In this document: positions 44,149 through 53,422 of the stretch, one piece after another | How the letters are laid out: the number at the start of each line of letters is the position of its first letter | Position numbering within the stretch: position 1 is the stretch's first letter | DNA from: Pseudooceanicola marinus | Lineage (GTDB): Bacteria; Pseudomonadota; Alphaproteobacteria; Rhodobacterales; Rhodobacteraceae | DNA length: 64,000 bases | NCBI RefSeq assembly: GCF_002786295.1 | Contig: NZ_PGTC01000013.1 | Span: 69,501 to 133,500 of the forward strand | Direction: 5' to 3' | Program-made: the position numbers and the translations under genes | The notes under the pieces: generated by a model | Databases searched by the model: none | What the model saw: only the letters and a program-made list of their open reading frames with translations | What the model was told of the DNA's origin: nothing

Positions 44149-44193
44149 AATCAAGAAACCAAATAACAAACCTCTCCCAACAGGAACGCAGCC

Positions 44194-45759
44194 ATGAAAC
44201 TCCTCAAGACATCCACTCTCGCCGGGGCCCTTGCCCTGGGCCTGAGCGCCGGTTTCACCCCGGCCTTCGCCGACACGCTGGTCGTCGGCACCACCCAGAC
44301 CCCGCGCCATTTCAACGGCGCCATCCAATCCGGCATCGCCACCTTCATGGCCACCGCGCAGGTCTTCGCCTCGCCGCTGAAATATGATGCCGAATGGAAC
44401 CCCGAACCCTACCTGGCCGAAAGCTGGGAAACCTCCGAGGATGGCCTGTCGGTCACCCTGCACCTGCGCGACGGCGTGACCTTCCACGATGGCGAGCCAC
44501 TGACCTCGGCGGATGTGAAATTCTCGATCGAGACGATCAAGGAAAACCACCCGTTCCAGACCATGCTGGCCCCGGTGACCGAGGTCGAGACCCCCGATGA
44601 CCTGACCGCGGTGATCCACCTGGCGAACCCGCACCCGGCGCTGATGCTGGCCATGTCGCCCGCGCTGATGCCGATCATCCCCGAGCACGTCTATGGCGAA
44701 GGAAACATCCAGGAAAACCCGGCCAACCTGTCGCCCGTCGGATCGGGTCCGTTCAAGTTCGTCGAATACCAGCAGGGGGATTTCTACCGGCTGGAGAAGA
44801 ACGAGGACTTCTTCCTCGACGGTCTGCCGAAGATGGACGAGGTGATCGTGCAGATCATCGGCGACCAGGCCAACCTGACCCTCTCGGCCGAACGCGGTGA
44901 CGTCGACATGGTGCCCTTCATGTCCGCCATCCGCGACGTGCAGCGACTGGAAAAGGCCGATGGCGTCAGCGTTTCCGATGACGGCTACGATGCCATCGGC
45001 CCGCTGAACTGGATCGCCTTCAACACCCAGAAGCCGCCCTTCGACGACGTGCGCGTGCGCCAGGCCATCGGCTATGCGATGAACAAGGACTTCATCCTGG
45101 AACGCCTGCTGGGCGGCGTGGCCAAGGACTCCGTGGGGCCGATCACCGCGACCTCGCCCATGGCCACCGACGAGGTGGAAGCCTACGACTTCGACCTGGA
45201 AAAGGCCGCCGCCCTTCTGGATGAGGCCGGCCTGGCGCCCGACGCCGACGGCGTGCGTTTCACCGCCACGATGGACTTCATCCCCGGCATGGCCGAGATG
45301 GGCCGCAACATGGCGGAATACATGCGTACTCAGCTGCGGCCCCTGGGCATCGAGGTGGAGGTGCGCACCGCGCCGGACTTCCCCACCTGGGCCCAGCGCA
45401 TCGCATCCTATGATTTCGACATGACCGAGGACAGCGTCTACAACTGGGGCGACCCGGTGATCGGGGTGCACCGCACCTACCTGACCTCGAACATCCGCGA
45501 GGGCGTGATCTGGTCCAACACCCAGCGGTATTCCAACCCGGAGGTGGACGCCCTGCTGGAACAGGCCGCCGTGGAAACCGACCCGGAGGCCCGCGCGGAA
45601 CTCTACAAGACGTTCCAGCAGATCGTCGTGGCCGACGCGCCGATCCTCTTCATCAACGAGGTGCCCTTCTACACCGCCTACAATGACGGGCTGACCGGGC
45701 TGCCGCAGACCATCTGGGGCGCCGTGTCGCCCTGGGACGAAGTCGAGTGGACTGAATAA
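44194..45759 (+). CDS. ABC transporter periplasmic binding protein, peptide/opine-type (family 5)
   Basis: A 521-residue exported binding protein. The signal peptide runs MKLLKTSTLAGALALGLS to TPAFA, with cleavage before DTLVVG. Family 5 features are YLAESWETSEDGLSVTLHLRDGVTFHDGEPLTSADV, NPANLSPVGSGPFKF and FDDVRVRQAIGYAMNKD. It delivers its ligand to the permeases encoded next. Related proteins bind dipeptides, opines, glutathione or nickel complexes, so the ligand cannot be fixed. AGGA is nine bases before the ATG. Confidence 0.92.
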   Translation: MKLLKTSTLAGALALGLSAGFTPAFADTLVVGTTQTPRHFNGAIQSGIATFMATAQVFASPLKYDAEWNPEPYLAESWETSEDGLSVTLHLRDGVTFHDGEPLTSADVKFSIETIKENHPFQTMLAPVTEVETPDDLTAVIHLANPHPALMLAMSPALMPIIPEHVYGEGNIQENPANLSPVGSGPFKFVEYQQGDFYRLEKNEDFFLDGLPKMDEVIVQIIGDQANLTLSAERGDVDMVPFMSAIRDVQRLEKADGVSVSDDGYDAIGPLNWIAFNTQKPPFDDVRVRQAIGYAMNKDFILERLLGGVAKDSVGPITATSPMATDEVEAYDFDLEKAAALLDEAGLAPDADGVRFTATMDFIPGMAEMGRNMAEYMRTQLRPLGIEVEVRTAPDFPTWAQRIASYDFDMTEDSVYNWGDPVIGVHRTYLTSNIREGVIWSNTQRYSNPEVDALLEQAAVETDPEARAELYKTFQQIVVADAPILFINEVPFYTAYNDGLTGLPQTIWGAVSPWDEVEWTE

Positions 45760-45843
45760 GCCCGCTCCCTGCCCGGCCCGCGACTGCTCCCCCGCGGGCC
45801 GGGTGCCTCACTCCAGCCTTCTCCCCCTGCCAGAGGTGCTTTC

Positions 45844-46845
45844 ATGCCTCCCCTCGTCAAACGCCTTGCCTCCGCCATCGGCCTGCTGGTCGCGGTGCTG
45901 GTGCTGAACTTCCTGCTGATCCAGATGGCGCCGGGTGATCCCGTCGAGGTCATCGTCGGCGAGATGGGCGGCGCCTCGGAAGAGCTGATCGCCCGGCTGC
46001 GCGCCGAATACGGTCTCGACAAGCCGGTCATCGTACAGCTTGGCCTCTACCTGTCGAAGGTCGTCACCGGCGATTTCGGCTACTCCTACTACTTCAACCA
46101 GCCGGTGCTGAGCCTGATCCTGCAACGGCTGCCCGCCACCATCCTGCTGGTCGTGTCGTCACTGATGATCGCCGTGGTCGTGGGTACGCTGATGGGGATC
46201 TATTCGGCGCGCAAACCGAAAGGTCTGCTGTCGCATTTCGTCACCATCTTCTCCCTCGTGGGCTATGCCGCGCCGGTCTTCTGGACCGGGCTGATGCTGC
46301 TGATCCTCTTCGCCTCGGTCTTTCCGATCTTCCCGGTCTCGGGGATGCAGAACGTGCGCGGGTCTGAGACTTGGATCGGTGCCGTCCTGGATGTGCTGCA
46401 CCACCTGGTGCTGCCCTCGGTGACGCTGGCCTCGATCTACATCGCAACCTATTCGCGCCTCTCGCGCGCCTCCATGCTGGACGTGCTGGGATCCGACTAT
46501 ATCCGCACCGCGCGGGCCAAGGGGCTGAACGAACGCCGGGTGATCTTCGGCCATGCCCTGCGCAACGGGCTGATCCCCGTCGTGACCATGGTGGGTCTGC
46601 AATTCGGCCAGCTGTTCGCCGGTGCCGTGCTGGTGGAAACGGTGTTCAACTGGCCGGGCCTCGGGCGGCTGGCCTATGAAAGCATCCTGCGCCGCGACTA
46701 TCCGACGATCCTGGCCATCCTCTTCTTCTCCGCCATCCTCGTCATGGTCGCCAACATCCTGACCGACCTGGCCTACGGGCGCATCGACCCCCGCATCGGG
46801 GGCGGCCGCCGCAAACCCTCCAAACCCAAAGGAGCGGCCCAATGA
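45844..46845 (+). CDS. ABC transporter permease (DppB/OppB type)
   Basis: A 333-residue permease with six transmembrane segments. The N-terminus ASAIGLLVAVLVLNFLLIQMAPGDP is the standard DppB opening. The coupling motif is RTARAKGLNERRVIFGHALRN, and EYILRRDYP-type sequence appears as ESILRRDYPTI. GAGGTG is seven bases upstream of the ATG. It overlaps the next permease by ATGA. Confidence 0.93.
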   Translation: MPPLVKRLASAIGLLVAVLVLNFLLIQMAPGDPVEVIVGEMGGASEELIARLRAEYGLDKPVIVQLGLYLSKVVTGDFGYSYYFNQPVLSLILQRLPATILLVVSSLMIAVVVGTLMGIYSARKPKGLLSHFVTIFSLVGYAAPVFWTGLMLLILFASVFPIFPVSGMQNVRGSETWIGAVLDVLHHLVLPSVTLASIYIATYSRLSRASMLDVLGSDYIRTARAKGLNERRVIFGHALRNGLIPVVTMVGLQFGQLFAGAVLVETVFNWPGLGRLAYESILRRDYPTILAILFFSAILVMVANILTDLAYGRIDPRIGGGRRKPSKPKGAAQ

Positions 46846-47741
46846 CGGAGACGACCTCCGCCCGCACCACCGCTGCGCCCGAGGCCACGGGGCCGAAACC
46901 CGCGCATCCGGCGCTGGAGTTCCTGCGCGCCTTCGCCCGCAACCAGTCCGCGATCATCGGGCTGATCCTGCTGGCGATCGTGCTGGGCACCACCTTCCTC
47001 GGCCCGGTCTTCTACGACGTGGATCCCTATTCCATGGTCGACATGCCCTTCGTCGCGCCGGGCGGGGACTATGCGCCGCTTGGCACCGACTACCTGGGCC
47101 GCGACATGCTGGCCGGGATCATCGAAGGGGGCCGCGCGACGCTCGCCGTGGGGGCTGCCGCCGCAGTGATCTCGGTGGTGATCGGCATCCTGATCGGATC
47201 GCTCGCCGGCTATTTCGGCGGCTGGATCGACGCGGCGCTGATGAAGGTGACCGAGTTCTTCCAGATCCTGCCCACACTGCTGCTGGCCATGGTGCTGGTG
47301 ACGATCTTCGGCGCGACGCTGGTGACGATCACCATCGCCATCGGCGCGGTCAGCTGGCCGCAGGTCGCCCGCCTGGCCCGGGCCGAGTTCATGAAGATCC
47401 GGAAACTGGACTACGTGCAGGCCGCCCGCACCGCCGGCGCCCGCGACGCCTACCTGATCTTCCGCGTGATCCTGCCCGCCGCCCTGCCGCCGCTGGTGGT
47501 CGCCGCAGGCCTGGCCGTGGGTGCCGCGATCCTCTTCGAGGCCGGCATGTCCTTTCTGGGCCTCGGCGATCCCAACACCATGTCCTGGGGCCTGATCATC
47601 GGCCAGAACCGCAACTATCTGCTGGACGCCTGGTGGACGGTGACCCTGCCCGGCGTGGCGATCTTCATCACCGTCCTGGCGATCAGCCTCGTCGGTGACG
47701 GCATCAACGACGCCCTGAACCCCAAGCTGCGGAGGCGCTGA
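46842..47741 (+). CDS. ABC transporter permease (DppC/OppC type)
   Basis: A 299-residue permease. APLGTDYLGRDMLAGIIEGGR is the diagnostic DppC motif. The coupling loop is YVQAARTAGARDAYLIFRVILP, and the end GVAIFITVLAISLVGDGINDALNPKLR is conserved. Five to six transmembrane segments are visible. Its stop and the start of the ATPase gene share one base. Confidence 0.93.
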   Translation: MTETTSARTTAAPEATGPKPAHPALEFLRAFARNQSAIIGLILLAIVLGTTFLGPVFYDVDPYSMVDMPFVAPGGDYAPLGTDYLGRDMLAGIIEGGRATLAVGAAAAVISVVIGILIGSLAGYFGGWIDAALMKVTEFFQILPTLLLAMVLVTIFGATLVTITIAIGAVSWPQVARLARAEFMKIRKLDYVQAARTAGARDAYLIFRVILPAALPPLVVAAGLAVGAAILFEAGMSFLGLGDPNTMSWGLIIGQNRNYLLDAWWTVTLPGVAIFITVLAISLVGDGINDALNPKLRRR

Positions 47742-48742
47742 TGGATCCCGTTCTGGAAATTACCGACCTGAAGGTCGGCGTGGACACCGGCCGCCAGGTG
47801 CAGTCCGTGCTGGATGGCGTGTCGCTGAAACTCACCCCCGGCAAGACCCTGGGCGTGGTAGGCGAGTCGGGCTGCGGCAAGTCTATGACCGCGCTGTCGA
47901 CCATGGGCCTTCTGCCTGACCGCTTCGCCGTCTCAGGCGGGTCGATCAACCTGATGGGCGAGGACCTTCTGGCCGCCAAACCCGCCCGCATGCGCGAGTT
48001 GCGCGGCAATGCGATCTCGATGATCTTCCAGGAGCCGATGACGGCCCTGAACCCGGTGCTGACCGTCGAACGCCAGATCGCCGAGGTGGTGGAGTTGCAC
48101 CAGGGCAAGACCGGCGCCGAAGCCCGCGAGATCGCGCTGGAGATGCTGCGCGCGGTGCAGATCCCCTCGCCCGAGGACCGGCTGGCTGCCTATCCGCATG
48201 AACTGTCGGGGGGGATGCGCCAGCGGGTGATGATCGCCATTGCCCTGGCCTGTCGCCCCAAGGTCATCATCGCGGATGAGCCGACCACGGCGCTGGACGT
48301 GACCGTTCAGGCGCAGATCTTCCGCCTGCTGCGCGAGCTACAGGAGCAGACCGAAACCGCGATCATGCTGATCACCCACGACCTGGGCGCGGTGGCCGAA
48401 ATGGCCGATGAGGTCGCCGTGCTTTACGCGGGCAAATGCGTGGAAAGCGGTCCGGTTCGCGAAATCCTCAGCAATCCCTCGCACCCCTATACGCGCGGCC
48501 TGATGGCCTGCACCCCGCGCCTGCGTCTGGGCGCGGCGGCCGCATCGGCGGCGGAGGAGGGGCTGGGAGAAATCCCCGGCATGGTGCCGCCCCTGGGCCG
48601 TTTCCCCAAGGCCTGCCGCTTCGCCCCGCGCTGCGCCCTCGCCGATGCCCGCTGCCACGCCGAGGCCCCGCCGCTGGTCCCCGCAGGCCCCGATCATTCC
48701 GCCCTCTGCTGGCACACCGACAAGATGGAGCAGGTCGCATGA
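47741..48742 (+). CDS. ABC transporter ATP-binding protein (DppD/OppD type)
   Basis: A 333-residue ATPase. Walker A is GESGCGKS, the signature is [10 protein letters not shown], Walker B is [12 protein letters not shown] and the switch His is in ITHDLG. The C-terminal oligopeptide-type extension holds the Cys-bearing [17 protein letters not shown], which in this family can bind an iron-sulfur cluster. Four-base overlap with the next ATPase shows coupled synthesis. Confidence 0.93.
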   Translation: MDPVLEITDLKVGVDTGRQVQSVLDGVSLKLTPGKTLGVVGESGCGKSMTALSTMGLLPDRFAVSGGSINLMGEDLLAAKPARMRELRGNAISMIFQEPMTALNPVLTVERQIAEVVELHQGKTGAEAREIALEMLRAVQIPSPEDRLAAYPHELSGGMRQRVMIAIALACRPKVIIADEPTTALDVTVQAQIFRLLRELQEQTETAIMLITHDLGAVAEMADEVAVLYAGKCVESGPVREILSNPSHPYTRGLMACTPRLRLGAAAASAAEEGLGEIPGMVPPLGRFPKACRFAPRCALADARCHAEAPPLVPAGPDHSALCWHTDKMEQVA

Positions 48743-49731
48743 CACCCCTCCTCGACGTTCAGGACCTGAAGGTCCACTTCCCGCTGGCCAATGGCAGCAC
48801 CGTCCACGCCGTCGACGGCGTCAGCTTCCAGGTGAACGAAGGCGACAGTTTCGGCATCGTTGGCGAAAGCGGGTCGGGCAAATCCACCACCGCGCAGGCC
48901 CTAATGCGGCTGGTCGATCCGGTGGCCGGATCCATCACCCTGGACAAGCACGACCTGGGCCGGCTTGAGGGCGAGGCCCTGCGCAGCCTCCGGCACATGC
49001 TGCAGATGGTGTTCCAGGATCCCTATTCCTCGCTCAACCCGTGGCTGCGGGCGGGGCAGGCCGTGCGCGAACCGCTGGACCTGATGGGCCTCGGCCCGGC
49101 CCGGGGCCGGGACAAGCGGGTGGACGAGATGTTCCGCGCCGTGGGCCTGCACCCGGATGCCAAGCGCCTCTTCCCGCACCAGTTCTCCGGCGGGCAGCGG
49201 CAGCGGCTGTGCATCGCCCGGGCCATGGTGACGGAACCCCGCCTGATCGTCTGCGACGAGCCGGTCTCGGCCCTCGACGTGGCGATCCAGGCGCAGATCC
49301 TGAACCTGCTGAAGAAACTGCAGGCCGAGAAGCACTTGACCTATGTCTTCATCTCCCACGACCTGGCGGTGGTGCAGCACCTGTGCACCCATGTGGCGGT
49401 GATGTACCTGGGCGAGTTCGTCGAGACCGCCCCCACCCAGGAGTTGTTTGCCAATGCCAAGCACCCCTATACTTGGTCCCTGATGGCCGCGGCCCTGTCG
49501 CCCGACGACACCACGCCCTCGACGGAACGGTTCACCGTGACGGGAGAGCCCCCCTCGCCGATCAACCCGCCGAAGGGCTGCCGGTTTGCCGGGCGCTGTC
49601 CCTTCGCCACCGACACCTGCCGGGCCGAGAAACCGCCGGTGAAGACCTTCGCCGAGGGTCACAAGGTCGCCTGCCACTACGCGGGCGAGCTGACGCCGCC
49701 GCTGCCGGAACTGGCCGCCCACGCCGCCTGA
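48739..49731 (+). CDS. ABC transporter ATP-binding protein (DppF/OppF type)
   Basis: A 330-residue ATPase. Walker A is GESGSGKST, the signature FSGGQRQRLCIARA, Walker B LIVCDEPVSALD and the switch His in ISHDLAVV. GCRFAGRCPFATDTCRAE is the C-terminal Cys extension. It is the last gene of the nine-gene unit and is followed by a strong terminator. Confidence 0.93.
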   Translation: MTPLLDVQDLKVHFPLANGSTVHAVDGVSFQVNEGDSFGIVGESGSGKSTTAQALMRLVDPVAGSITLDKHDLGRLEGEALRSLRHMLQMVFQDPYSSLNPWLRAGQAVREPLDLMGLGPARGRDKRVDEMFRAVGLHPDAKRLFPHQFSGGQRQRLCIARAMVTEPRLIVCDEPVSALDVAIQAQILNLLKKLQAEKHLTYVFISHDLAVVQHLCTHVAVMYLGEFVETAPTQELFANAKHPYTWSLMAAALSPDDTTPSTERFTVTGEPPSPINPPKGCRFAGRCPFATDTCRAEKPPVKTFAEGHKVACHYAGELTPPLPELAAHAA

Positions 49732-49754
49732 GGCGCTGTGCAAACCCGCACAGG

Positions 49755-49787
49755 GGGGCCGGGCCGCACCGCCCGGCCCCACGCCTT
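49755..49787 (+). terminator. Terminator of the amidohydrolase-ABC unit
   Basis: GGGGCCGGGC and GCCCGGCCCC form a perfect 10-bp stem around CGCACC, followed by ACGCCTTTT. Confidence 0.8.
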
Positions 49788-49858
49788 TTCCCAAGCTTCA
49801 TTTGCATCCACGGCCCCGACGCCCTAAGTCATTTCCAGATTTTCAGGGAGCCGCCCCC

Positions 49859-50473
49859 GTGACCAACCACCTTTACAAGAACGACCTGCCCGACGGGCTG
49901 GACCTCGGCCCGGTGGTGGCCATCGACTGTGAAACCATGGGGCTGAACCCGCATCGCGACCGGCTTTGCGTGATCCAGATGTCGGGCGGCGACGGCGACG
50001 CGCATATCGTGCAGGTCGCGAAGGGCCAGACCGAGGCGCCGAACCTCTGCCGCATGCTGGAAGATCCGAAGGTGCTGAAGCTGTTCCACTACGGCCGGTT
50101 CGACATCGCCGCGATGTTCAACGCCTTCGGTGCCCTGGCCGCGCCGGTCTACTGCACCAAGATCGCCAGCCGCCTGGTGCGTACCTACACCGACCGCCAC
50201 GGGCTGAAGAACCTGACCCAGGAACTGATCGGCGTCGACATTTCCAAGCAGCAGCAGATGTCGGACTGGGGCGCGGCGGAGCTGACGCCGGCGCAGCTCG
50301 ACTATGCCGCCTCGGATGTCCTCTACCTGCACCGCCTGCGCGAAAAGCTGGACGAACGGCTGGCGCGCGAGGATCGCACCGAGGTGGCCCAGGCCTGTTT
50401 CGACTTCCTGCCCACCCGGGCCAAACTCGACCTCGCGGGCTGGCCCGAGATCGACATCTTCGCCCATTCCTGA
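49859..50473 (+). CDS. rnd: Ribonuclease D-type 3'-5' exonuclease (short form)
   Basis: A 204-residue DEDDy exonuclease. Catalytic residues are Asp23 and Glu25 (AIDCET), Asp82 (HYGRFDIAAMF), and Tyr149/Asp153 (YAASDVLYL). It lacks the C-terminal HRDC domain of E. coli RNase D, as is common for the short alphaproteobacterial form. It trims 3' ends of RNAs in the cytoplasm. GTG at 49859 with AGGGAG eight bases upstream is the best start. It precedes the lpt genes by seven bases. Confidence 0.88.
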   Translation: MTNHLYKNDLPDGLDLGPVVAIDCETMGLNPHRDRLCVIQMSGGDGDAHIVQVAKGQTEAPNLCRMLEDPKVLKLFHYGRFDIAAMFNAFGALAAPVYCTKIASRLVRTYTDRHGLKNLTQELIGVDISKQQQMSDWGAAELTPAQLDYAASDVLYLHRLREKLDERLAREDRTEVAQACFDFLPTRAKLDLAGWPEIDIFAHS

Positions 50474-50480
50474 GGGTCAG

Positions 50481-51101
50481 ATGGCGCTGAGCGAGTCCTC
50501 CCGCACCCGGCTGATAAGCTGGCTGAAGATCGTGCTGCCGCTGGCGGCCATGGCGATCCTGTCGACGCTCTTCCTGATCTCGCGCAGCATCGACCCCCTG
50601 GCGGAGATCCCCTATTCCACCGTCGACCTGCGCGACAGCGCCCGCAGCGAACGGGTGACCAAGCCCAGCTTTGCCGGCGCCACCGAGGAGGGCGACATGA
50701 TCGCCTTCACCGCCGAAAGCGCCCTGCCCCGTGACGGAAACCGCCTGGACGCCAATGAGCTGGCGGCCGAGATCGACTTTGCCAGCGGTGGCAGCGTGGC
50801 CGTCCGCGCCGAGGCCGGCCAGATCGACCAGCCCGCCGACACCGCCACCCTGCGCGGCGGGGTGGAGATCACCTCCTCCACCGGCTACCGCGTGGAGACG
50901 GAGGCCCTGGCCATCGGCATGCGCCAGACCCGCGCCGAGACCGAGGGCGAGATCCGCGCCGAGGGCCCGCCCGGCACCTTCACCGCCGGCCGCATGCGGC
51001 TGAGTACGGATCCCGAGACCGGCAAGGTCTATATGGTTTTCACCGCTGGCGTGAAGCTGATATACGATCCGGGATCCACCCCCGGACCAACCGAGGAGTA
51101 A
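50481..51101 (+). CDS. lptC: LPS export protein LptC
   Basis: A 206-residue protein with one N-terminal membrane anchor (LISWLKIVLPLAAMAILSTLFLI) and a periplasmic beta-jellyroll. Weakly conserved stretches such as ITSSTGYRVETEALAI and VEVRAEGPPG-like segments fit LptC. It bridges LptBFG and LptA to carry LPS across the periplasm. Start and identity are supported by its position before lptA-lptB. Confidence 0.87.
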   Translation: MALSESSRTRLISWLKIVLPLAAMAILSTLFLISRSIDPLAEIPYSTVDLRDSARSERVTKPSFAGATEEGDMIAFTAESALPRDGNRLDANELAAEIDFASGGSVAVRAEAGQIDQPADTATLRGGVEITSSTGYRVETEALAIGMRQTRAETEGEIRAEGPPGTFTAGRMRLSTDPETGKVYMVFTAGVKLIYDPGSTPGPTEE

Positions 51102-51106
51102 CGCCC

Positions 51107-51640
51107 GTGCCCCGCGTCCAGACCCACGCCCCAACCCCGCGTCGCGGCCGGGCCTTCGCCCGTCCCCTGGCCGCTGCCGCAGGCCTGGTGCTTCTGCTGG
51201 CCGCGCCCGGTGTCGCGCAGGAGACGACGGTGCCCTTCGGCACCCAGGCCGACAGCTCCGCCCCGATCGAGGTGCAGTCGGAAACCCTGTCGGTCAGCCA
51301 GGACGATGGCGCCGCCATCTTCGAGGGCAACGTGCTGGTGGAGCAGGACAACATGCGCCTGTCGGCGGCCCGCGTCGAAGTGATCTACAACGAAACCCAG
51401 TCGCAGATCGCCAGCCTGGCGGCCTCGGGCGGGGTCACCCTGGTCAGCGGCGACGATGCCGCCGAGGCCGAACGTGCCGACTACGACGTGACCTCGGGCG
51501 CGCTGGTCCTGTCGGGCGACGTCCTGCTGGTGCGCGGCCCCAGCACCATCGCCTCCGAACGGATGCGTGTGGATGTCGACGCGGGCACCGCCCAGCTGGA
51601 AGGGCGCGTGCGCACCTTCCTGTCGCAGGACGGGGACTGA
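51107..51640 (+). CDS. lptA: LPS transport periplasmic protein LptA
   Basis: A 177-residue exported protein. A basic n-region and hydrophobic core (LAAAAGLVLLLAAPGVAQ) form a signal peptide. The mature part is the repetitive beta-jellyroll of LptA: PIEVQSETLSVSQDDGAAIFEGNVLVEQDNMRL. GTG at 51107 follows AGGAG eight bases upstream. It forms the periplasmic bridge for LPS with LptC and LptD. Confidence 0.9.
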   Translation: MPRVQTHAPTPRRGRAFARPLAAAAGLVLLLAAPGVAQETTVPFGTQADSSAPIEVQSETLSVSQDDGAAIFEGNVLVEQDNMRLSAARVEVIYNETQSQIASLAASGGVTLVSGDDAAEAERADYDVTSGALVLSGDVLLVRGPSTIASERMRVDVDAGTAQLEGRVRTFLSQDGD

Positions 51641-51643
51641 CAT

Positions 51644-52402
51644 TTGGCCACCCCGGAACTGAAAGTCGCGGACGGCCAGCACGGCCTGCAGATCGAGGGC
51701 CTGCGCAAGGCCTACAAGAAGCGCGTGGTGATCCGCGACGTGACCATGACCCTGGACCGGGGCGAGGTGGTGGCCCTGCTGGGGCCCAACGGGTCAGGCA
51801 AGACGACGACCTTCTATTCCGTCGCCGGCCTGGTGATTCCCGAAGGCGGCCGGGTGATGCTGGACGGCACCGACGTGACCGGCCTGCCAATGTACCGCCG
51901 CGCCCGCCTCGGCATCGGCTACCTGCCGCAGGAAATGTCGATCTTTCGCGGCATGAACGTCGAGGACAACATCGCCGCGATCCTCGACATCACCTATTCC
52001 GACCGCCACAAGCGCCGCGAACGTCTGGAAGAGCTGCTGTCGGAGTTCTCCATCGAACACCTGCGCCGCGCGCCCGCCCTGGCCCTGTCGGGCGGGGAAC
52101 GCCGTCGGGTGGAGATCGCCCGCTGCCTTGCGGCGGAACCCAAGTACCTGCTGCTCGACGAACCCTTCGCCGGGGTCGACCCGATCTCGGTCGCCGACAT
52201 CCGGCACCTGGTGGCCGACCTGAAGACGCGCGGCATCGGCGTGCTGATCACCGACCATAACGTGCGGGAAACGCTGGAGATCGTGGACCGCGCCTATATC
52301 CTGCACGACGGCGCCGTGCTGATGTCGGGCACCCCCGACGAGGTGGTCGAGAACGACAACGTGCGCCGCGTCTACCTGGGCGACAATTTCCGGATCGGCT
52401 GA
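51644..52402 (+). CDS. lptB: LPS export ABC transporter ATP-binding protein LptB
   Basis: A 252-residue ATPase. Walker A GPNGSGKT (47-54), Q-loop IGYLPQEMSIF, signature LSGGE (148-152), Walker B LLLLDEP (169-174) and switch ITDHNVRETL are all LptB-typical. It powers LPS extraction with LptFG, which are not in this window. The start codon is TTG three bases after the lptA stop, with GGGGA upstream, which may lower its expression. Confidence 0.95.
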   Translation: MATPELKVADGQHGLQIEGLRKAYKKRVVIRDVTMTLDRGEVVALLGPNGSGKTTTFYSVAGLVIPEGGRVMLDGTDVTGLPMYRRARLGIGYLPQEMSIFRGMNVEDNIAAILDITYSDRHKRRERLEELLSEFSIEHLRRAPALALSGGERRRVEIARCLAAEPKYLLLDEPFAGVDPISVADIRHLVADLKTRGIGVLITDHNVRETLEIVDRAYILHDGAVLMSGTPDEVVENDNVRRVYLGDNFRIG

Positions 52403-52594
52403 TCCCCGCCCGGCCCGCGCGGGCCATTTTGCCGCATCTTTTCCGCCTCGCGCCGCAGTGCGGCATGTTCCCGCGCAGCGCAGCGTCAACGTGACAAGGG
52501 ACAGGCCCGCAGACGGCGGAAAACCGGCGGCCCCTGCGCTGGTTCACGCTGCTTTGCGGCGCAATATCCTGGCAATCTCTTGAACCGGATTTCA

Positions 52595-52624
52595 TTGACA
52601 GCCCGGTCCCTTTGCTCGTCAAAT
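52595..52624 (+). promoter_or_regulatory. Candidate sigma-70 promoter for hpf-ptsN
   Basis: TTGACA (52595-52600) and TCAAAT (52619-52624) are 18 bases apart, about 170 bases before hpf. The 52403-52795 gap (393 bases) holds this and no convincing gene; rpoN, which follows lptB in many other proteobacteria, is absent. Confidence 0.5.
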
Positions 52625-52795
52625 GAACCCATGACAGGTCTGACTCACGCCGTAATGTTCCTTGCGTGCCGCCCCGGCGGGACCCGGAAGATTTCGTCGC
52701 CGGCCCTGTCGTTTTTCCGCAGCATTCGAGCCTGATCCCACCCCGCGGCCCCGCCGCGCCCGGGTGACGCCCGAATTGTCATGAGAGGAGACGGA

Positions 52796-53365
52796 ATGCG
52801 TTACAAGATCACAGGAAAGCAGATCGACATTGGCGATGCCCTGCAAACTCACGTCAAGGACGGCGTCAACACCGCCGTGGCGAAATATGCCGAGCGCCCC
52901 ACCGATGCGATCGTGACTTTTTCCAAGGACGCCCATGAATTTGTCTGCGAGACGACCGTCCATCTCTCCACCGGGCTGACCGCCCAGGCGCGGGGCGTCT
53001 CGACCGAGATCTACGCGGCATTCGAGAAGTGCTGCGACAAGATGGAAAAGCAGCTGCGCCGCTACAAGCGCCGGTTGAAAGACCATCACAAAACCCGTGC
53101 CACGCCGGTTGAAATCCTCGAGGGCTCCTCGTATATCCTCGCCTCGGATCAGGATAACGAGGATTCGGAACCCGAGACCCTGCAGCCCATTATCGTCGCG
53201 GAGATGGAAACACGGATCCCGTCGCTCTCTGTCGGCGAGGCCGTGATGCAGATGGAGCTGGCCGGCGCGCCTGTCCTGGTCTTCCGCAACGAGGGAAAGA
53301 ACGGTCTGAACGTGGTCTACCGCCGCGATGATGGAAACATTGGTTGGATTGACCCGCGTAGCTGA
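52796..53365 (+). CDS. hpf: Ribosome hibernation promoting factor, long form
   Basis: A 189-residue protein. The N-terminal S30AE domain (1-105) opens MRYKITGKQIDIGDAL and holds the basic KQLRRYKRRLKDH helix. The C-terminal domain (about 128-189) has the conserved SVGEAVMQMELAGAPVLVFRNEG and YRRDDGNIGWIDP, which mark the long form that dimerises 70S ribosomes into 100S particles. GAGGAG is five bases before the ATG. It is followed by ptsN 57 bases later, a common alphaproteobacterial pair. Confidence 0.94.
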   Translation: MRYKITGKQIDIGDALQTHVKDGVNTAVAKYAERPTDAIVTFSKDAHEFVCETTVHLSTGLTAQARGVSTEIYAAFEKCCDKMEKQLRRYKRRLKDHHKTRATPVEILEGSSYILASDQDNEDSEPETLQPIIVAEMETRIPSLSVGEAVMQMELAGAPVLVFRNEGKNGLNVVYRRDDGNIGWIDPRS

Positions 53366-53422
53366 TGGCCGCCTCCGGCCCCGCCACGCGGGGTCGGACC
53401 GCCCGAAACAGCACGAGGCAGC

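Noticed and set aside
52403-52795. Search for rpoN or a small gene between lptB and hpf
   Set aside because: No frame with a ribosome site or motif was found; only a likely promoter is visible.
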